Of a DNA stretch of 64,000 nt, positions 44,545-53,416 are shown one piece after another. Position 1 is the stretch's first letter; every line of letters begins with the position of its first letter. A program made the position numbers and the translations under genes. The notes beneath the pieces were generated by a model. That model was not told the origin of the DNA and did no database searches. It saw only the letters and a list, made by a program, of their open reading frames with translations. Source of the DNA: Spirosoma fluviale. GTDB taxonomy: Bacteria; Bacteroidota; Bacteroidia; Cytophagales; Spirosomataceae. The stretch spans positions 869,844 through 933,843 of the forward strand of contig NZ_OCNH01000002.1 in the NCBI RefSeq assembly GCF_900230225.1, in the 5' to 3' direction.

Positions 44545-46494
44545 ATGTCCTACCTAAATTCACCTAGATTAACCTTCAACGGCGATTTTCAATCCGATGT
44601 GTCCACGGTAAACAACGACACAGCACACTATAACAATGAGACATTTAAGCCATCGTTTCAAATACCGTCTGACTCGAACGATCCAAATGGCTGGTGGAAT
44701 CCGGAAGGGGGAGCTGTTTTTAACTTTTTAAACTGCAAAGTCAGTCAGTTGACATTCGAAGACGGAACAGTGAAGTCTGATCCTGGTTCGGATATGATAC
44801 TAGGTCAGTTTGTGGGCGGTCCTGAGGGGAGGCCCACCGGTAAAATGGTTGACTTGGATCCTGACCAACAAGGGGTATCTGCTTTATGGTGTGTACAGCT
44901 AAGACTTTTCACCGCCAGTAACGAACTGCTATTTCAAGGCGACATAGCTACCACTGCTTTCCGGGATTTACAGTTTCGGCAAACCGACGGTGGAAAAACA
45001 AATGGCCAACCTTTGGGTGGAACCTGGACATCGGTTATGACTAATGTCCAATGGGGCGAAAAAGCGTTGGCGTCTTCTCCCTTTCTACAAAAACTAAAAG
45101 AGGTTACTCATGAAAACAAGCTCAGTATTAACTTAAATGCATTTGGCTATCATTACAACCATAGTCAGGATGGTCGTTTTTCACTTGGCCGGATTCTCGG
45201 TTCAATTGGCCCCTGGTTTAAAGGCGAGCCGGATACCTTTCTTCCGGGCCGTCGGCTATATGGACTTGTAGGCTTAAGAGGACCTGCCTATTTCAGAATA
45301 AGTAATTTTATCACTGAGCCTGAAACGAAACGGCTTACCGTAGATTTTGGCAGCAGTTTTCCAATTGCTGACGCTTTGGGATGTATTTCATTAACAACCC
45401 CGCTTTTGTTAGGTGTAGCGAAAATCCCTGTTAATCAAGGGCCAGCACAGGAAGCTACCTACATTACCCCGACAGATTTTCTGAAAATTGGTCCGGTCGA
45501 GTACAAAACCGGTAGTGCCGACTGGCTTAACCAAACGGGGGGTATTGTTTCGTTTTCAAACCTGCCCGATTTGACGTTCTCTTCGTTGACGCATAATCAG
45601 TTGTTATTGGTAAGCCCGTCGGCAAGTACCCCTGGCCAGTTGGCTATTATTGCCAGAGAGTCAGTGGAGGGGCTTTATGTGCGAGCGGATAACTTTGTCC
45701 AGCGCCTTGACACCGATGACGAAAGTACCATTGCGTTTTACGCTTATAGATGGGGTAAACCGTTCGCCAATAGTGCAATCAACGTAACGTTAGACTCTCC
45801 AACAGCCGATACCCCCCTCGGACCAAACAATCCAATCAGTATCGTCTACGGTAATAATTACCCCTCCGATGGGCTAAAATTTGCCTCCGGCATATTTACT
45901 GATCAGCAGGGCCTTGCCTGTTTAAAAATCCTGGGAAAGGCTATTCACAGTCCACGAAAATATATTGATGGGCAGGTTTATACGCTTCAGTATACGTTAG
46001 AGACATACCCTAACGACTACAACGACTTTGCCATGATGCGCGATATAATTGCTGTTCATCTTCGGGATCAGTTTGACGTACCAGAACCACCAACCTGGGA
46101 GGCAATTAAGTCAACGCTGATACAATACAGTAACCTATACCCAATTATGAGTAAGTATTTGGTTAACCTATCTGACCCGGTTGATCTGAAACTTAAGAAG
46201 GCAAGACTGCTCTTTGCCTTTAAGCAGCCTATTACTAATACGATGCATATGCCGGTCACGCGCGATCTGTCAAAGGCCAAACGGGAGGCCATTATCAAGT
46301 GGCTGGAATATGGAGAATTACCGGAAGCGAATGATCCTACAAATGAAAACCCGCCCGTCCCAATTAGTCAAAATCCTTTGGGAGCTGGAACCCCATTGAC
46401 TGAAAGCCAACAAGATTACCGAAATGTAATTAAGGCCAAAAACGGCTCCATGCCGTCTTTCCCAGTAATTCAAAATCTATTCGAGAATTTGTAA
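44545..46494 (+). CDS. VioB/RebD N-terminal-half homologue
   Basis: Protein of 649 residues resembling the N-terminal part of VioB (iminophenyl-pyruvate dimer synthase of violacein biosynthesis) and RebD/StaD. Recalled matches: the start MSYLNSPRLTFNGDF with VioB MSILDFPRIHFRGW; GRRLYGLVGLRGP with VioB internal VVGLW segment; YPIMSKYLVNLSDP with YPFMSDKVFSLAD; and MPVTRDLSKAKREAIIKWL (from residue 569) with MPSTRELSAPKARLFLKYL. It stops where VioB continues into its ferritin-like domain; that part is the next gene, 21 bases downstream. No signal peptide. I infer one subunit of a split imine-coupling enzyme. Confidence 0.75.
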   Translation: MSYLNSPRLTFNGDFQSDVSTVNNDTAHYNNETFKPSFQIPSDSNDPNGWWNPEGGAVFNFLNCKVSQLTFEDGTVKSDPGSDMILGQFVGGPEGRPTGKMVDLDPDQQGVSALWCVQLRLFTASNELLFQGDIATTAFRDLQFRQTDGGKTNGQPLGGTWTSVMTNVQWGEKALASSPFLQKLKEVTHENKLSINLNAFGYHYNHSQDGRFSLGRILGSIGPWFKGEPDTFLPGRRLYGLVGLRGPAYFRISNFITEPETKRLTVDFGSSFPIADALGCISLTTPLLLGVAKIPVNQGPAQEATYITPTDFLKIGPVEYKTGSADWLNQTGGIVSFSNLPDLTFSSLTHNQLLLVSPSASTPGQLAIIARESVEGLYVRADNFVQRLDTDDESTIAFYAYRWGKPFANSAINVTLDSPTADTPLGPNNPISIVYGNNYPSDGLKFASGIFTDQQGLACLKILGKAIHSPRKYIDGQVYTLQYTLETYPNDYNDFAMMRDIIAVHLRDQFDVPEPPTWEAIKSTLIQYSNLYPIMSKYLVNLSDPVDLKLKKARLLFAFKQPITNTMHMPVTRDLSKAKREAIIKWLEYGELPEANDPTNENPPVPISQNPLGAGTPLTESQQDYRNVIKAKNGSMPSFPVIQNLFENL

Positions 46495-46515
46495 CAATCC
46501 AAACATGACTGCAAA

Positions 46516-47571
46516 ATGATCCAAATAAAACCGGAAATAATTCACCAGATAAAAGAAGCTACATCGCTGGAACACTTGTTCGATAAGGTGCAAATGGCCA
46601 TTGAATTAGAGCATGCTACCATACCCCCTTACCTAACAGCCATGTTTTCGCTTAAGCCTGGGGCTAATTTGGGACAGCGAAAAATAATCTACTCGGTAGT
46701 GGTTGAAGAAATGATGCACATGTCAATAGCTGCTAATATTCTTAATGCTTTAGGGGGAAGCCCGCAAATAAACAACCCACAGTTTATTCCTTCTTACCCA
46801 GGTCCACTACCCATGGGTATCGGGCAAGGATTGCAGGTAGGCTTAGAAGCCTATAGTACTAAAGTGGTAGAAGACGTATTCATGAAAATTGAAGAACCGG
46901 AGCATCCACTGGTATTCAAAGCTCTTTTTGAGTCCGAAGAACCCCAATATAGTACCATTGGGGAGTTTTATATGGCATTACAGAATCAGATTATTGCGTT
47001 GGCGCCTGATATACTTCCCGGAGACTCTACTAAGCAAGTAACCTCTCCTTCATTTTTTAAAAAGGAACTTCTTTTTCCAATAATCAAAAAAGAAGATGCC
47101 ATAAACGCTATAAATGTTATCATTGAACAGGGAGAGGGAACAACAAAATCACCCTATGCTCAGGGGGAAGATGGTGAGTTTGCTCATTATTACCGGTTTG
47201 AAGAACTTTCTCGGGGAAAAACATTAGTAGCGGATTCAACAGCTACTAATGGTTTCTCCTTTTCAGGAGCTGACATAGCTTTTGATCATAACGGTGTCTA
47301 TTCGCTGTATCCAAACACAAAAACAGCATCACTGCCTGAAGGTTCGGAAGTTAAAATACTGATGAATAATTTTAACACCATCTACTCATCTTTATTATTC
47401 GGTTTGCATGATACATTTAACGGCAAGCCTGAAAATCTGGGAAATACAATTGGTTTAATGTTTGATCTTAGGCTCACTGCCGAAAAATTATGTGCTACTC
47501 CTTTTCCAGGCAAACCAGGTTATAACGTAGGGCCCTCTTTTGAGTTTTTCAAACCTGGTATGCCAATTTAA
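46516..47571 (+). CDS. Ferritin-like protein, VioB/RebD C-terminal-half homologue
   Basis: Protein of 351 residues with the ferritin-like domain (PF12902 type) that forms the second half of VioB. Metal-ligand candidates are in helix 1 (AIELEHATIPPYL, Glu30/Glu32) and helix 2 (VVVEEMMHMSIAANILNALGG, Glu64/Glu65, His68); VioB has the matching AVDLELSVMLQYL and IAHEEMIHYLVVNNLLMALG. A later helix has EFAHYYRFEEL. Together with the preceding gene, 21 bases upstream, it would reconstitute a complete VioB/RebD enzyme. It is AT-rich like the other island genes. Free-standing ferritin-like proteins of this family also occur elsewhere with unknown roles. Confidence 0.82.
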   Translation: MIQIKPEIIHQIKEATSLEHLFDKVQMAIELEHATIPPYLTAMFSLKPGANLGQRKIIYSVVVEEMMHMSIAANILNALGGSPQINNPQFIPSYPGPLPMGIGQGLQVGLEAYSTKVVEDVFMKIEEPEHPLVFKALFESEEPQYSTIGEFYMALQNQIIALAPDILPGDSTKQVTSPSFFKKELLFPIIKKEDAINAINVIIEQGEGTTKSPYAQGEDGEFAHYYRFEELSRGKTLVADSTATNGFSFSGADIAFDHNGVYSLYPNTKTASLPEGSEVKILMNNFNTIYSSLLFGLHDTFNGKPENLGNTIGLMFDLRLTAEKLCATPFPGKPGYNVGPSFEFFKPGMPI

Positions 47572-47942
47572 AAAAAAGTAAAGTTTCAATATAAGCTCTA
47601 TCTAGAAACGTGCCAATAGTTTATCTATAGAACTCTATTTTGGCAGGGTGAAGGATTGGTCTGATGCGTCTTTTCGAATTAAGTGGATTTGAAATTAGAT
47701 CTATAAATAGAAGGACAAAGTTTCATTTAGCGTAAAAAATATCTGATTTAGCCGCTGGTGTCTGAATTATTTAAGCAATACTGATTAAAATAATTTTTTA
47801 AATCAGTATTGCTTAAAGAGCCTTCTTATACTGGGCTGAAGCGTTGGCTGATTTACTTGATATTTATTTTCCCAAGAAAATATTTCTTGGAAATAGTAGT
47901 TTCATTATTTAATAATTATTTACAAAATTTGATCTTTATATT
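47572..47942. other. Intergenic region with hairpin, before the oxidase gene
   Basis: An AT-rich 371-base gap. It contains a perfect 16-bp inverted repeat (47771-47816) and probably the promoter of the oxidase/ThDP gene pair. No gene is supportable. Confidence 0.6.
47771..47816. terminator. Perfect 16-bp hairpin
   Basis: Arms TTAAGCAATACTGATT and AATCAGTATTGCTTAA flank a 14-base A/T loop. It could end the VioB-like transcript or act in the leader of the oxidase mRNA. It has no long T-run after the right arm, so the type is unsure. Confidence 0.5.
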
Positions 47943-49925
47943 ATGCAACATTTTACATCTAAAGACATTGCTGTTAAAAAATCCATTCCAGAGAAAGTTG
48001 ATACTCTGATTGTTGGTGCTGGCATGTCGGGACTATACAGTGCCTGGCAGATTAATAGGAATTTTCCTGAACATAAAGTTATTGTTTTTGAGAAATCATG
48101 GCGTACTGGAGGACGCCTTGACTCCGATCTTATTAAATTTAATTATAATGAAACCGTTCGGGAAGAAGAGGGAGGGATGCGCTTTACCTTTGACTTAATG
48201 GAAAATCTGATGGCTTTGCTACTGATTTTAGAATTAGATAGCGATATAGTTCCATTCCCAATGAAAACGAATGGAAATAACCGGCTATATTTCAGAGGAA
48301 AAAGCTTTAATAACACTATTTCTGCAGCAGATAACTTTGCTATTTGGAGCGAACTTTATAACCTTTCACCTGACGAGCAAAATGTAAATCCAAATTCAAT
48401 AATTGATACAGTGTTTAACAGGATTCTGGCTACTAACCCTCAGTTTACCGATCGTCCCGCTCCCAATAATCGGACGCCTGAATTTTGGCAGGCATTTCGC
48501 TTAGAGTGTAAATGGAAAGGAGTTCCATTGGTAGACTGGACCCTCTGGAACCTGTTTACCGATATGGGTTATTCGAGGGAGTGCATTACGATGCTTTACG
48601 GTCTGTCGGGATTTAATGGTACGTTTTTATCAACGATGAATGCCGGCGAAGCTTACCAACTGCTTGAGGATTTTCCAGCCAACCCCGACTTTAAAACATT
48701 GAGAAATGGGTTTAGTACGCTACCCAACGCATTGGTTAAAGCTATCGGCAAGGATAAAATTTACTTGGATACTCAAGTCACCAGCATTGACGAACGTACA
48801 CCTGATGGTTATTATACTGTTTCATATACCAGTAAGGATAAAGATGGGAATTTTAATAAACGTAAAATTTTCGCAAAAAAAATCATTTTGTGCATACCAC
48901 GTCTTCCGTTAGAGCAATTGTTCACCAAGTCAAATGCTTTGAACATACTTCCGGATAGCATGGCAGAAAAACTTTGGAATAACCTACAAACCACTACCAA
49001 TCAACCACTCCTGAAAATCAACCTTTATTTTGAAAAGGCTTGGTGGGCTACTAATTTAACTGGTCAGCCTTCTGTTGAGTATGGGCCGAACTTTTCTGAC
49101 CTTCCAACTGGATCTGTTTATCCATTTTATGCTATCGACGAAGCCACTATTGCTGCATTGGAATATGAAAAGTATATGCAGACAGTAGGAAAGCCGATAC
49201 CAAAAAAACTACAATCCAAACTAGATGCAATAAGATTAACAAAATTTGATCGGCCCGCAGCCTTGACGATTTATTGTGACTTCATGAATATCAATTTTTG
49301 GAAGGCGCTGCAGCGCAATGGACCATTATTCACTTCGACAAAGCAAGAAGATCTCAATAAGCAAACACCACAAGTTGTATTTCCTGCTTCGCAGGCAGTA
49401 GTGGATGCCGCTATTACCTTCTTCAAGCAGATATTTAATACCAATTTCGTACCACAGCCTATATTGACCAGCGCTCGTATTTGGGAAGGTTCTTCGCTCT
49501 ATAATCTTCCGCCAAGTGAACAATTTGATTACGGAGTTCATCAATGGGGTATTCAGGCTAATGATAAAGAAGTGATAGAGTACCTTACGCAACCTCTTGA
49601 AAATATTTATACCTGTGGAGAGGCTTATTCGGACTACCAGGGGTGGGTTGAAGGAGCATTGCGTTCAGCTAATTTGGTGCTGGCAAAAGAAGGCTTTGAA
49701 CTGGAGTCTATTGCAAAAGAATATAAAGACAAACACCACGTTTCTCCAATGCAGGCTGTTTCAGAAAGTTACTCCAAAAAATCAACTGAGATGATTCAGA
49801 AACATATTGATCCTGATTTTAAGCCCGAACGAAAAAAAATCCTTGTACAGGCACAGGGTAAAGTAACCGACCCGCTTCTCGGTATTAAACTTACTTATTT
49901 CGACAGCCCGGAAGGTCAGTTATAA
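47943..49925 (+). CDS. Flavin-dependent amino-acid oxidase (VioA/RebO-like)
   Basis: FAD enzyme of 660 residues in the amine-oxidase superfamily. The Rossmann motif TLIVGAGMSGLYSA (Gly25-Gly30), FEKSWRTGGRLDS (Glu50, GGR) and the C-terminal FAD motif IYTCGEAYSDYQGWVEGALR mark it as a flavin L-amino-acid or amine oxidase. It would turn an amino acid into the imine. In violacein and rebeccamycin pathways such an enzyme (VioA, RebO) supplies the imine used by VioB/RebD. This protein is much longer than VioA, with extra C-terminal residues (about 590-660). No signal peptide. The ThDP gene follows after 22 bases, an operon. Confidence 0.85.
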   Translation: MQHFTSKDIAVKKSIPEKVDTLIVGAGMSGLYSAWQINRNFPEHKVIVFEKSWRTGGRLDSDLIKFNYNETVREEEGGMRFTFDLMENLMALLLILELDSDIVPFPMKTNGNNRLYFRGKSFNNTISAADNFAIWSELYNLSPDEQNVNPNSIIDTVFNRILATNPQFTDRPAPNNRTPEFWQAFRLECKWKGVPLVDWTLWNLFTDMGYSRECITMLYGLSGFNGTFLSTMNAGEAYQLLEDFPANPDFKTLRNGFSTLPNALVKAIGKDKIYLDTQVTSIDERTPDGYYTVSYTSKDKDGNFNKRKIFAKKIILCIPRLPLEQLFTKSNALNILPDSMAEKLWNNLQTTTNQPLLKINLYFEKAWWATNLTGQPSVEYGPNFSDLPTGSVYPFYAIDEATIAALEYEKYMQTVGKPIPKKLQSKLDAIRLTKFDRPAALTIYCDFMNINFWKALQRNGPLFTSTKQEDLNKQTPQVVFPASQAVVDAAITFFKQIFNTNFVPQPILTSARIWEGSSLYNLPPSEQFDYGVHQWGIQANDKEVIEYLTQPLENIYTCGEAYSDYQGWVEGALRSANLVLAKEGFELESIAKEYKDKHHVSPMQAVSESYSKKSTEMIQKHIDPDFKPERKKILVQAQGKVTDPLLGIKLTYFDSPEGQL

Positions 49926-49947
49926 GTAGCTAAACTCCACAAACAGC

Positions 49948-51747
49948 ATGAGTGTTAAACCGAAGATTACGGTAGCCGAATACCTGAAACAACGCCTGGA
50001 ACAAGTGGGGCTTGACCGTCTGTTTGGCGTGGCAGGTAATTACACGGCCCCATTTCTGAATACCGTTCTATCCGATAAAATATCACCTATCGTAATCTCC
50101 CATAATGCAAATGAAATGTGTGCGGGCTATGCGGCTGATGGGTATGCACGTCTTAAAGGAATGGCGGGGTTGTACGTTACTTACAGCGTTGGTGCTTACA
50201 GCCTATTGAACACAATAGCCGGTTCGTATACGGAGCAAGTGTCACTTATATTAATTAACGGCGCACCTACGAATAAAGAAGAAAGCGTAGAACGGAATGC
50301 CGGACTCATGTATGCCCATACAACCGGTGATGTGTTACCTAATATTGACATGTTTAGAGGAGTAACAGTTGCGGCCGAGCGTATAACGAATGCCGTACAA
50401 GCCTGTTACCAGATTGATTCGGTATTAACCGCAATGCTAACGTATAAACGGCCTGTATACATCGAGGTAACGGAAGACGTATGGAGGGCGCTGTGCAACC
50501 CGCCAAAGGGACTTTTGACTACAGGAGTTGGCGCAATTAAAAGTAGTAGTGAAACTGACGCAGCCGTACTGGCTACTATGAACGTATTGGCCTCTACTTC
50601 TCGATTGCTATTGTGGGCAGGTATTGAGATTCAGCGTTTTGGCTTGGAAGAATCCTTTCTACAACTGTTGGATACTGTTAACAAAGCTTATGGAATTAAA
50701 AATCACGAAGCAGTTCACTTTGTGACCTCACCCCTGAGCAAGTCGGTTATCAGTGAATTGAATCCACTCTTTGAAGGTTGCGTCACATTGACCCAAAAAG
50801 AAATTCAATCACTTGTAGGATCAGATGGTGTTATAATCGGGCTTGGTGCATGGACTACCGGTAAAAATACGGGCAATCAAAATATACGTAGTAACCATAC
50901 CATTCTTGCTGCCCATAATGGTATTTGGGTAGGATCCCTATATTTCCCTTTAGTCAGCCTCGGTGATTATATGGAAAAGCTTCGGAAAGCTTTGTCTGCC
51001 GGTAAAAGAGAAAACAAGACACAGTTAAAGGGACTGCGTCTGAACAAGGAGAGTGTATTGCTTAAGAGAACTGAACACGCTACCGCTACACTGGATTATG
51101 ATAGTTTTTTTTCTGTACTTCAAGACTGGATTACGGAAGAAATTACGCTGGTCGTTGACGCTGGTTTTTCATTGATAGGGGCACAAGGTTTAAAGGTCCC
51201 TGCTAAGGATGGTTTTGTAGCACAAGCCTCGTGGCTTTCCATCGGTTATTCAGTTGCCGCAGCGACAGGTGTAAAATGTGCACAGCCTGACCAGCGAGTG
51301 GTTGTCGTTGTTGGTGATGGTGCGTTTCAGGAAACCTGTCAGGCAATTTCTGATCACCATGCATACGGACAAAACAACGTGGTTTTTGTTCTGGCAAATG
51401 GCATTTATGGTATTGAACAGGAGATTGTCAATCCAAACGTTTTCAGGACGCCGCCTATTAATTATCCCGACCAGCAACTGGACGATGTCTATCCGTATAA
51501 CGTTTTACCAGCCTGGCAGTATAGCAAGCTTCCTGAGGTATTTGGCGGTAAAGGCAGAAAGGCTTCAACTTTGGTTGAACTACAAAGTATACTCGAAGAG
51601 ATTAGAAAAGATACTCACTCAAATTTTTTGATCGAAGTCATAATTCCTCAAACGTCAGTCCCTGCTGCTATCGGTCGAACGCTCAGTATGTCCGTTGGAG
51701 AAGACGAAATTCAGAACCCAAAATGGCCACCAGCGGGTGTTTATTAA
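49948..51747 (+). CDS. ThDP-dependent enzyme, pyruvate/indolepyruvate decarboxylase family
   Basis: Thiamine-diphosphate enzyme of 599 residues. It resembles pyruvate and indolepyruvate decarboxylases: N-terminal VAGNYTAPFL, the catalytic Glu56 in NANEMCAGYAADGYAR, the middle domain, and the ThDP/Mg motif GDGAFQETCQ (Asp457) with Glu490 in IYGIEQ. Two usual active-site residues differ: the Asp of the GDYN motif is Asn31, and of the HH pair near LHHTLG only His124 remains, with Ala at 123 (reads YAHTTG). In Zymomonas PDC these positions (Asp27, His113) matter for product release. It follows the oxidase by 22 bases; I infer it acts on the same keto acid, perhaps by carboligation. Confidence 0.87.
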   Translation: MSVKPKITVAEYLKQRLEQVGLDRLFGVAGNYTAPFLNTVLSDKISPIVISHNANEMCAGYAADGYARLKGMAGLYVTYSVGAYSLLNTIAGSYTEQVSLILINGAPTNKEESVERNAGLMYAHTTGDVLPNIDMFRGVTVAAERITNAVQACYQIDSVLTAMLTYKRPVYIEVTEDVWRALCNPPKGLLTTGVGAIKSSSETDAAVLATMNVLASTSRLLLWAGIEIQRFGLEESFLQLLDTVNKAYGIKNHEAVHFVTSPLSKSVISELNPLFEGCVTLTQKEIQSLVGSDGVIIGLGAWTTGKNTGNQNIRSNHTILAAHNGIWVGSLYFPLVSLGDYMEKLRKALSAGKRENKTQLKGLRLNKESVLLKRTEHATATLDYDSFFSVLQDWITEEITLVVDAGFSLIGAQGLKVPAKDGFVAQASWLSIGYSVAAATGVKCAQPDQRVVVVVGDGAFQETCQAISDHHAYGQNNVVFVLANGIYGIEQEIVNPNVFRTPPINYPDQQLDDVYPYNVLPAWQYSKLPEVFGGKGRKASTLVELQSILEEIRKDTHSNFLIEVIIPQTSVPAAIGRTLSMSVGEDEIQNPKWPPAGVY

Positions 51748-51748
51748 A

Positions 51749-51792
51749 AACAAAAAAGTCGCTTAACATCTCTGCTAAGCGACTTTTTTGTT
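51749..51792. terminator. Bidirectional terminator after the ThDP gene
   Basis: Arms AACAAAAAAGTCGCTTA and TAAGCGACTTTTTTGTT pair perfectly over 17 bases with a 10-base loop. It ends the island operon on the plus strand and serves the tRNA gene on the minus strand. Confidence 0.9.
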
Positions 51793-51794
51793 CG

Positions 51795-51868
51795 TGGGCC
51801 AGGCAGGGCTCGAACCTGCGACTTACTGATTATGAGTCAGGCACTCTAACCAACTGAGTTACAAGCCC
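51795..51868 (-). tRNA. tRNA with CAT anticodon (Met or Ile2)
   Basis: Minus-strand cloverleaf: acceptor GGGCTTG/CTGGCCC (one T-T mismatch), D-stem ACTC/GAGT, anticodon loop CTCATAA (anticodon CAT), T-stem GCAGG/CCTGC with TTCGAGC. CCA is not encoded. A CAT anticodon is either elongator Met or lysidine-modified Ile2; I cannot decide between them. It forms the right border of the AT-rich island. Confidence 0.88.
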
Positions 51869-51993
51869 GTTGCTGATCGATTGCTCTGAATCAGCATGCA
51901 AATTTACAAAATTTTTGACAGCAATACAGATTTAACCGGTTTTTCGCTCCAGAATCCTGCCAATCCTGCAATCCAGTCCGGTATCTTTGCTGA

Positions 51994-53256
51994 ATGTCAG
52001 CGCCTAACAAGAAGAAAATTCTCAACGATCCCGTTTATGGGTTTATCACCATCCCGACCGAATTACTGTTCGATTTGGTTGAGCACCCTTACTTCCAGCG
52101 TCTTCGGCGTATCAAGCAGTTAGGCCTGTCCGAGTACGTTTATCCGGGTGCTTTGCATACCCGCTTTCACCACGCCCTGGGTGCTATGCACCTCATGGGG
52201 CAGGCCATGAGTACCCTGCAAAGTAAAGGGCATAGCATTAGTGGTGAGGAGTGTGAAGCCGCCCAGATTGCCATTCTGCTCCACGATGTTGGTCACGGCC
52301 CGTTTTCGCACGTGCTGGAATGTTGCCTGCTGGAAGATGTACCCCATGAGGAAATTTCGTTGCTGCTCATGCGCGAACTCAACCGCCAATTCAACGGGGC
52401 CCTCTCGCTGGCCATTCGGATGTTTGAAGGAACCTACGAGCGCCCGTTTTTTCACCAGTTGATATCCAGCCAGCTGGATATGGACCGGATGGATTACCTT
52501 AACCGCGACGGCTACTATACGGGCGTAGCCGAAGGGGCCATTGGGGCTGAGCGGATCATTAAAATGCTCGATCTGGTAAACGATCAACTGGTGGTGGAAG
52601 CCAAAGGGATTCTGAGCGTCGAGAACTTTCTCAACGCCCGTCGGCTGATGTACTGGCAGGTGTATCTGCATAAAACCTCGATTTGTGCCGAGTCCATGCT
52701 GATTCAGATTTTACGACGGGCACGTTTCCTGATTCAGCAGACGGGCCCCGGAGCCGTTTTTGCGCCGGAATCGTTTCGGCTGTTTCTACAGGACAGTATC
52801 TCACTAGCCGATTTTCGAACGAACCAGACCTATTTGAATGCCTTTACCCGGCTCGACGATTTCGATGTCTGGTTCTGCATCAAGCAATGGGCGCTGCATC
52901 CCGATTTTGTTTTGTCGACGCTTTGCCAGATGCTGCTCGACCGGAAGCTGTTCAAAATCATGTTATCGACAGAGCCCTTTGCCGGTGAGTTGCTGGTTGA
53001 GTTGGAGGACCAACTGCATGAACTGGGGTTGACCGACGAACAGTGCTCTTATTTTCTGGTCGAAGGGCAGGCGACCAATGCTGCTTACCTGCCCTCCGGC
53101 GACCGGATCAGTATTAAGCTCAAATCGGGTAAGGTGATCGACATTGCCGATGCCTCCGACTTGTCGAATATTCAGGTGCTCACCAATATCGTACGTCGCT
53201 ATTATGTGTGCTGGGCAAAAGAATTGATGGTATTGAGTAAACCCGTGAGTCAGTAA
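51994..53256 (+). CDS. HD-domain metal-dependent phosphohydrolase
   Basis: Cytoplasmic protein of 420 residues with the HD motifs HTRFHHALGAMHLMG, ILLHDVGHGPFSHVLE and SSQLDMDRMDYLNRDGYYTG, similar to the SAMHD1/dGTPase-like HD family. Known relatives hydrolyse dNTPs or nucleotides, but the substrate here is unknown. The metal ligands (H..HD..D) are all present. It starts at the ATG at 51994 and lies just before the lipid A genes on the same strand; this order occurs in related Bacteroidota. Confidence 0.88.
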   Translation: MSAPNKKKILNDPVYGFITIPTELLFDLVEHPYFQRLRRIKQLGLSEYVYPGALHTRFHHALGAMHLMGQAMSTLQSKGHSISGEECEAAQIAILLHDVGHGPFSHVLECCLLEDVPHEEISLLLMRELNRQFNGALSLAIRMFEGTYERPFFHQLISSQLDMDRMDYLNRDGYYTGVAEGAIGAERIIKMLDLVNDQLVVEAKGILSVENFLNARRLMYWQVYLHKTSICAESMLIQILRRARFLIQQTGPGAVFAPESFRLFLQDSISLADFRTNQTYLNAFTRLDDFDVWFCIKQWALHPDFVLSTLCQMLLDRKLFKIMLSTEPFAGELLVELEDQLHELGLTDEQCSYFLVEGQATNAAYLPSGDRISIKLKSGKVIDIADASDLSNIQVLTNIVRRYYVCWAKELMVLSKPVSQ

Positions 53257-53416
53257 CCGGCTATACCAGGTAAACTGATCTGGCTAATGGAATGGAAACT
53301 TACCAACTTACGAACTATTTCCGGGCGATTTTATCCGCAAAGTGCAATTTGTTAGTTACCTTAGCGGTCCAATCGATCGCAGAAATTGAGTGCTTTGCGA
53401 CGGTAGTCATATCTAT

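Noticed and set aside
47809..48009. 66-codon frame before the oxidase gene
   Set aside because: It overlaps the hairpin and the start of the oxidase and has a composition driven by AT-richness.
43047..51747. Calling the cluster a violacein pathway
   Set aside because: VioC, VioD and VioE are not visible and the ThDP enzyme has no place in that pathway, so only the VioA/VioB-like core is claimed.
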